Shown here in pieces: positions 58,195 to 64,000 of a stretch of DNA of 64,000 nt. Position 1 is the stretch's first letter, and the number at the start of each line of letters is the position of its first letter. The position numbers and the translations under genes are program-made. Origin of the DNA: Flaccisagitta enflata (taxonomy: Eukaryota > Chaetognatha > Sagittoidea > Aphragmophora); NCBI GenBank assembly GCA_965153355.1, contig OZ231127.1, forward strand, positions 35,154,001 to 35,218,000. Direction: 5' to 3'. The notes under the pieces were generated by a model. The model did no database searches and was not told the origin of the DNA. It was given only the letters and a program-made list of their open reading frames with translations.

Positions 58195-58600
58195 AAAAGA
58201 GATTATAGAAATAGCCTTAAGAGATACTAGCTCTCAAAGTTGTAAAGGTATTCACCATTTTTCTGATAATTACATCAACTTTGGAAGACTCTCCCTTCTA
58301 AAAGAATTGAGCTAGAGACCTCAACTTGGGCTCAATTTAAAGAGCTCGGTCTGTTCTTTAAAATGAGCCCAAGTTGAGGTCAATTGCTCAATTTGTTACG
58401 AAGATACAAGCTCTCAAAGTGGTAAGGGTATTTGCCATTATTCTGAAAATAACATTGACTTTGGAAGACTCTTGCTCCTAAACGAATTGAGCAATTGAGC
58501 TCAACTTGGGCTCATTTTAAAGAGCTCGGTCTTTTCTTTAAAATGAGCCCAAGTTGAGGTCATTTGCTCAATTCGTATGGGAGATATTGGCTTTAGAAGT
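58195..58600. repeat. ~182-bp satellite, two units, opposite orientation
   Basis: GAATTGAGCTAGAGACCTC and GAATTGAGCAATTGAGCTC anchors; same unit as 50820-51345, reversed. Confidence 0.8.
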
Positions 58601-59024
58601 TACCTTAACCAATGAAAATTGGTTTTCATGACCAGTACTTACAAGTGGATGTGGAAGCGATTGACCGCTTCTGTTTTGGAGGATGGGATAGCTACTAGTA
58701 TTTGTACTACAAAATGGAAGCGGAAGCGGAAGCAGAAGCGGTGGAAGCGGCACTAAAATTGACCGCTTCCACATCCCTACTTACAACCCATGAGAAAATG
58801 GGAATTAAAAAAGATGCGCTCCTGGAATTTTTTTGCTCTCATTTGCCATGGATTAAACATGGGCTGGACCACCAGAAACCGTCATAAAAGTGGCAGTTCT
58901 CCTAGTTTAAAGTTCAAGGTGGCCATAAAGAGCAGTGAGTGGAGTGCAGCGTATTGTTTCGTTGGTGGTGCGAGCAGCCCTCTTAAAAATGGAGTAGCGG
59001 GTTGCGCCGCTACTCGGAAGAGAA
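58601..59024. other. Non-coding DNA with (GAAGCG)n
   Basis: 58709-58752 is a GAAGCG hexamer repeat; otherwise nothing recognised. Confidence 0.4.
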
Positions 59025-59300
<276 letters not shown>

Positions 59301-59749
59301 AGGGAAGGGGGTGAGTGGGAAGGTTTTTGAAGGGGTAGAGGAAGGAGGAAGAAGAAGCATAGGGAGAAAAATCAGAAAAAGTATAAATAGGGGAAAAAAT
59401 GGAAAAGAAAAAGGCAAAGAAAAGGGAAAGAAACAAAAGAAAAAAAATGAGGAGTAAAGGGAAAAAATGGACTGATTGGGATCCTATTAAATATGCAATT
59501 ATGGACGTCATAATTCTTTTTTTTTACTAGAATCTTCAGTAAGGCAGTCAGTTAAGTAAGGATAGTTTCCTGCTATGTTCTTGTTAGTCAATAAAAGCAA
59601 AAGATTGGGGTTTCTTTTAAATTTTGGTGTATTTTCACTAGTGGAGATAGATTTTTATGTCGGAAGACTTGAAGGGCAAAATCCTGCTACTCGGAAGGAA
59701 AACATGTTTAAGAGGGCTGGGTACGAGATGGAGATTGACGTCGCCGGCG

Positions 59750-59862
59750 AGAAGTTGTTGTTGTTGTATTTGATGCTGTTGCTGTTGCTGATGCTGTTGT
59801 TGTATCTGATGATGCTGTTGATGCTGTTGATGCTGCCGCCGTTGTTGATGCTGTGGCTGTAA
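59750..59862. repeat. Imperfect (TTG/CTG) trinucleotide tract
   Basis: TTGTTG, CTGTTGCTG and GATGCTGTTG units. Confidence 0.85.
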
Positions 59863-60352
59863 GATGACGTGCGACAAAGTTTGAGACTGAAGAATGAGAG
59901 CTGAATAATTGACAAGAGAACAGACGAGTAGTAGGACTAGAAGCGAAGCTATGATTGACACAGATATCGCCAGCCACCGAAATGAAGCAAAAATCCCACT
60001 TCGCCAGTCAATGTCCTGACGACCACGTGCACAATGGAAAGTTGCAGCCAGAATAAGAGTTTTTCATTATTGTCTATTTAGATAATCGACATAGGCCCAC
60101 CATCGGGCGCGACGCCATCAAGACCTTAACTAAGCAAACATAAAAAGTGGTTAAAAAAGTGACAATCATTGCCCTAACTACTTTTGGTAAGCAGTTTGCT
60201 TTTGGGTTACATTGAGAAGGAATGTTTTTTCAGATTCTGTTTTATGGAAAACTAGGAGTGGTGCGCGTATTAACTAGTCAGTGAGGGTTCACAAGGCCCT
60301 CTTCCATTTATTTCAGTTTGGGTATAGTGAGGGATATTGTTCCACTTTTCAT
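59863..60352. other. Non-coding DNA
   Basis: No feature recognised. Confidence 0.35.
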
Positions 60353-60354
60353 AT

Positions 60355-60772
60355 AGATTTTTTTTTCTTTTTCCTTTTCTTCTTCTTTTAAAGAATTCTT
60401 TTTCTTCTTCTTTTTCTTCTTCTTCTTCTTCTTCTTCTTCTTCTTCTTCTTCTTCTTCTTCTTCTTCTTTCTTCTTCTTCTTCTTCTTCTTCTTCTTCTT
60501 CTTCTTCTTCTTCTTCTTCTTCTTCTTCTTCTTCTTCTTCTTCTTCTTCTTCTTCTTCTTCTTCTTCTTCTTCCCTTCAAAGCGAGCATACAGATTTTTT
60601 TTCATTTTCCTTTTCTTCTTCTTTTAAAGAATTCTTTTTCTTCTTCTTCTTCCCCTTCTTCTTCTTCTTCTTCTTCTTCTTCTTCTCCTTCTTCTTCTTC
60701 TTCTTCTTCTTCTTCTTCTTCTTCTTCTTCTTCTTCTTCTTCTTCTTCTTCTTCTTCCCTTCAAAGCGAGCA
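60355..60772. repeat. Tandemly duplicated (TTC)n block
   Basis: 60355-60590 and 60593-60772 share the head TTAAAGAATTCTTTTTCTTC and the tail CCCTTCAAAGCGAGCA around (TTC)n arrays of different length. Confidence 0.9.
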
Positions 60773-60986
60773 CGTTAAACCTCACCACTAATTCATGCCC
60801 TCTATTACCCTACTAAAAGTATACCAGTAGTAGCGGCTATGGCTAGCCGGAAGAAGTCGTTAATGATGATTTGTTCTTGAGTTTGTGGTTTTTTTTCATT
60901 TCATGTTTTTTTTTTTAATTTCATGTTGTTTTTTTTTACTTTGCGTTTCCTTTTATTTCACCCTTTATTTTCTGCCTGTTTATCAG

Positions 60987-61160
<174 letters not shown>

Positions 61161-61202
61161 CCAAGATAAATCGCTTTTATGCATACATATTTTTTGTTTT
61201 TT

Positions 61203-61258
61203 AGTTGCGTGGGACACGACTCTACATCCTGCTATGTCAGTCCGTCGGTTGGTCGGTT
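61203..61258 (+). mobile_element. HE element, 5' end only
   Basis: AGTTGCGTGGGACACGACT, CTCTACATCCTGC, GTCGGTTGGTCGG; cut off by the next copy. Confidence 0.65.
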
Positions 61259-61264
61259 TTTTTT

Positions 61265-61475
61265 CGCATGCCACGCAACTCTACACCCCGCTTTGTCGGT
61301 CCGTCCGTCGGTCCGTCCGTCCGTCCGTCGGTCCGTCACACTTTACTTTTTTTGGGTTTTTGTGGTCTCTGGCCTCACTGCTCCTGCCCAAATGATAAAC
61401 TGACCTCAATTATGGCCTCTGCCCACCCGCACGCGACTGGGGTAGCCGTGTATCCGGCCTTGTTGTTGTTGTTGT
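61265..61475 (+). mobile_element. HE element with (TTG)n tail
   Basis: TTCGCATGCCACGCAACT (first bases eroded), GTCGGTCCGTCC repeats, distal GCACGCGACTGGGG, GTGTATCCGGCC and a tail of five TTG units. Confidence 0.75.
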
Positions 61476-61570
61476 CCGCCAAAATTCTCTAGTGACCTTC
61501 TCTAGCACAGTAGCACTGCTCCTGCCCACCCGCACGCGACTGGGATAGCCGTGCATCCGGCCTTTTTGTT
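61476..61570 (+). mobile_element. HE element, 3' half
   Basis: TCTAGTGACCTTC, CTCCTGCCCACCCGCACGCG, GTGCATCCGGCCTTTTTG; third HE piece in a head-to-tail row. Confidence 0.65.
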
Positions 61571-62120
61571 TTGTTTTTATTTTTTTTTGTTTTTTTTTCT
61601 TCACAAAACTACAGACTTGTTAAATGTTGCCCGTCTGGGGTAGCCATTTTATTTGAATACTGTCAAGAATATCTTGTACTTTTCCAGAAGCGATTTGATT
61701 GGTTGTTAAAATTCATACTGGCCTTTTGTACGTGTGTTTCTGCGTGTACAATAAACGCCATTAAATTTAAAAAAAGACTCAAATCTTTTAGAATATCCCG
61801 TTACTGAAAGAGACGAAACTAGACTAATGGACTTAATGACTATGAAGAAATGTGTGGATTTTTTTATTTTTTCTTCCCGATCCTAACCGATTGGAGCGGC
61901 CAATTTGAATGCAATGAGAATTCTACCAATTCAACTTACAAGGAAATAAGTGATGCGGGTCCCAATATCGCTGCAGATGGGTGGGCAGGGGTGTCCAACC
62001 CCCAACGTCCCCCGCCGGGTAGTTAGAGGCTGGTTATGGGAATTTTCTGTAACTCTGCTGATCTGGATCACATTGCAGGTGGTTTGAATCTTTTGCAGGG
62101 GTGTATATAATTGAGCGGCT
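61571..62120. other. Non-coding DNA
   Basis: 61950-62020 holds GCAGATGGGTGGGCAGGGG, a fragment of the 52240-type HE block. Confidence 0.4.
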
Positions 62121-62122
62121 GG

Positions 62123-62211
<89 letters not shown>

Positions 62212-62226
62212 CTTGTTGTTGTTGTT
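62121..62226. repeat. (TTG)n trinucleotide array
   Basis: About 35 units with one TTC. Confidence 0.95.
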
Positions 62227-62339
62227 TGTGTAAGGCCTTGCGGGCCTGCCCGTGTGAGGGTCGGGGCACGGCATTTGGGCCAAGCCCGTTTGCCAGGTTT
62301 GCTCTAAAGCCCGGCCCGGATTTTACATTTTTCTCTCAT

Positions 62340-62640
62340 TGTCATACTTTTTTCTTTTTTTTTCTTTTACCATTCATGCCCGATCTATTTTGGTCCATGA
62401 TAGTAAATTTTTAAAAAATGATTTATTCTTTTTATGTTTCATTTCTTTTTTCAACATCTTATTTTTTTTCATCTCTTTATTTCTTATTTTTAACTTTTTA
62501 TTTTTTCTTTCTTCTCTTTTTTTTCGCTTTTCATTTTATACATTTTATTTTTCATTTTTTATGGTTCACTTTTCACTTTTTATTTTTCACTTTTTACTTA
62601 TCATTTTTCACTTCTCATTTTACAATATTTCATTTCATTA
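62340..62640. repeat. T-rich tract with (TTTTCA)-like units
   Basis: TTTTTCATTTTATTTTTCAC-like low-complexity DNA. Confidence 0.7.
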
Positions 62641-62652
62641 TTTCCTATTTTT

Positions 62653-62853
62653 AGTTGCGTGTAACTCGACTCTACACCCTGCTTTGTCGGTCCGTCCGTT
62701 GGTCCGTCGGTCTGTTGGTCCATCACACTTTACTTTTTTGGGGTTTTTGCAGTCTCTGACCTCACTGCTCCTGCCCAAATGATGCATTGACCTCAATTAC
62801 GGCCCCTCAATTACGGCCCACGCGACTGGGGTAGCCGTGTATCTGGCCTTGTT
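62653..62853 (+). mobile_element. HE element, full length 201 bp
   Basis: AGTTGCGTGTAACTCGACT, CTCTACACCCTGC, GTCGGTCCGTCC repeats, CTGCTCCTGCCCAAATGATG, distal CACGCGACT (one wobble), GTGTATCTGGCC, TTGTT. ACCTCAATTACGGCCC is partly duplicated. Confidence 0.8.
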
Positions 62854-63113
62854 CATATTTCACTTTGTACTTCGCACATTTTAATTCAAACTTTTCCCCA
62901 AAAAAAATTGTACTTTTAAATAAAATGTTTTTTTGTTTTGATTAGAAATAATTCCAATTTGGCAAATGATCATTGAATTTTGCTGATATGTCTGTTCTGG
63001 AATTCTAATGGATGATCGTTCATGAGTCGAGACTTTTTTTGGGGAAAACTAACTGATCTCAACTCACATGTGCGCGGTTTTTCCCAATGAATGAGAATCG
63101 TAGCTAATCCAGG

Positions 63114-63117
<4 letters not shown>

Positions 63118-63158
<41 letters not shown>
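63118..63158. repeat. (GA)n microsatellite
   Basis: About 20 units, adjacent to a doubly open region. Confidence 0.95.
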
Positions 63159-63159
<1 letters not shown>

Positions 63160-63528
63160 AAAACCACGTCATCCTCTTCTTCGTCGTCATTCTTCTGATC
63201 GGCCTCAACGTCATCATCGTCAACTTTCATTTCGGCTTCATTTCCTTCGCCAAAAAGGACATGCTCATTTGTCGCGGAAAGATCAAAGTCCCTCCTTTGC
63301 CGTTGGTTGTCATTTCCGCCATTTTCTTCCACCTCATCAACTGCGTCTTTTCCTTCCACTGCTCTACCAATTGGTTCGTGCTCATGGCCAGAGCAGGACG
63401 TATTCATCCGCCACCTACAGCCATTCCATCGTTCGTTTGGCCGAATACGACCCGAGTAGTCAATGCGTCGATCATTGACAGCGGAGACACAACTTGGTCA
63501 GAGTCATGCTGCAAGCAGATAACTGAAG
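63150..63528 (+). CDS. Possible exon, two hydrophobic segments (alternative to the minus strand)
   Basis: An open frame runs from the GA repeat through HVILFFVVILLIGLNVIIVN and LPLVVISAIFFHLINCVFSF, two potential membrane segments joined by a basic loop. It continues to NTTRVVNASIIDSGDTTWSE (two N-glycosylation sequons) and ends at a consensus donor AAG|GTGAGT (63529-63534). Third positions are strongly C-biased, unlike the AT-rich surroundings. The minus strand is open in the same codon phase, so only one reading can be real. No family recognised. Confidence 0.22.
63160..63407 (-). CDS. Possible acidic coding segment (alternative to the plus strand)
   Basis: From ATG (63405-63407): MNTSCSGHEHEPIGRAVEGK, then VDEVEENGGNDNQRQRRDFD and VDDDDVEADQKNDDEEEDDV, running into (CT)n. 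Codons begin with G very often (GAC, GAT, GAA), the usual coding pattern, and the product would be acidic and disordered. The hydrophobic plus-strand reading is its complement. No domain and no clear splice donor before the CT repeat. Confidence 0.22.
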
Positions 63529-63534
63529 GTGAGT

Positions 63535-63704
63535 TTGCTTTTGTTGATTCGTCCATTCTCGTTCCGTTTAAAACCATCAATCACCAATCTTCAATCATCA
63601 ATCTTGATTTGTAAGGTAATACATACATGAACCACTGTGCCTAGTGGATTGTCGGATGACTTTGCCATTGACTTACCAAGCGACCGATTGACCGATGAAT
63701 ACTA
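63535..63704. other. Non-coding DNA
   Basis: Short ATCAATCTTCAATCATCAAT runs. Confidence 0.4.
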
Positions 63705-63830
63705 CCCTTTTTGGGCAGCGGCCCCAAAGGGCCGATGTCCTGTAGGATACAGGGGTGAATTTCGCCGATCCTTCTGTCGTCCGTCCGTCCGTCCGTCCGT
63801 TTGTCCATCCGTCCGTACGTCCCCCTTTTA
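63705..63830. mobile_element. HE-core arm and (GTCC)n
   Basis: TTTTGGGCAGCGGCCCCAAA, GATGTCCTGTAGGATACAGG, then GTCCGTCC repeats; HE termini absent. Confidence 0.6.
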
Positions 63831-63849
63831 ACCTTCTCAATTCTCAAAT

Positions 63850-64000
63850 TTCCATTGAATAACATGGGAAAATGACAAACTGAAGCTTTTCCATTGAATA
63901 ACATGGGAAAATGACAAACTACAAACTCATTGAATAATAGAGAATTTACAAACAACTAGAAAAATACAAAATAGCAATTGGATAACATGGAAAATTGACA
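63850..64000. repeat. Tandem repeat CCATTGAATAACATGGGAAA
   Basis: Degenerate ~45-bp units with AATGACAAACT, running off the window edge. Confidence 0.75.

Overview
The window is eukaryotic, repeat-dominated, AT-rich non-coding DNA. It has no operons, no rRNA and no recognisable full-length protein gene. Almost every long open frame is a translated microsatellite or minisatellite. The repeat types point to a metazoan, perhaps a marine invertebrate. The main family combines asymmetric terminal inverted repeats, (ACGG)-type tetranucleotide tracts and ~160-bp core repeats, which recalls the Helentron-associated 'HINE' elements (fly DINE-1, bivalve 'pearl' types). The taxon assignment is an inference and weak.

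The commonest feature is one superfamily of small elements, called HE (hairpin-ended) below, with about 45 whole or partial copies. A full copy starts after a T run with a terminal hairpin such as AGTCGCGTGCTACGCGACT, then CTCTAYAMC and GTCGGTCCGTC-type tetranucleotides, then a core of very variable length. It ends with a second copy of the hairpin's complementary arm (e.g. GCACGCGACT), a small hairpin such as GGCCGTGTATCCGGCC, and TTGTT. Copies run from 111 to 1686 bp. Between subfamilies the outermost 5' arm and the distal 3' arm change together. No HE-encoded protein is visible.

The second major feature is a pair of ~5-kb elements in opposite orientation, A (5713-10688) and B (27535-32809). 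Each has ~500-bp terminal inverted repeats and a perfect 9-bp target duplication (ATATTCCAG for A, ATGCAACGA for B), as in Mutator-like transposons, but no transposase. Each of the four terminal repeats carries an outward-facing TGACGTAA-N12-TATATAA promoter-like array and a 33-codon open frame that stops 9 nt before the element end.

Layout: 0-5.7 kb, dense HE copies and small TA-flanked MITEs. 5.7-10.7 kb, element A, inserted inside an older HE element. 10.7-15 kb, minisatellites, including six 162-bp repeats. 15-26 kb, HE copies nested in MITEs, a foldback with a telomere-like minisatellite, long purine tracts, and a 1.7-kb HE element inside a 426-bp MITE. 27.5-32.8 kb, element B. 33-38 kb, microsatellites. 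38.45-41.85 kb, a 3.4-kb array of a 20-bp minisatellite with ~600-bp higher-order periodicity. 42-64 kb, more HE copies, foldback minisatellite modules, an inverted ~182-bp satellite at two sites, long microsatellites, and two weak exon-like stretches (47.3-47.4 and 63.1-63.5 kb). Stretches not listed look like ordinary AT-rich non-coding DNA.
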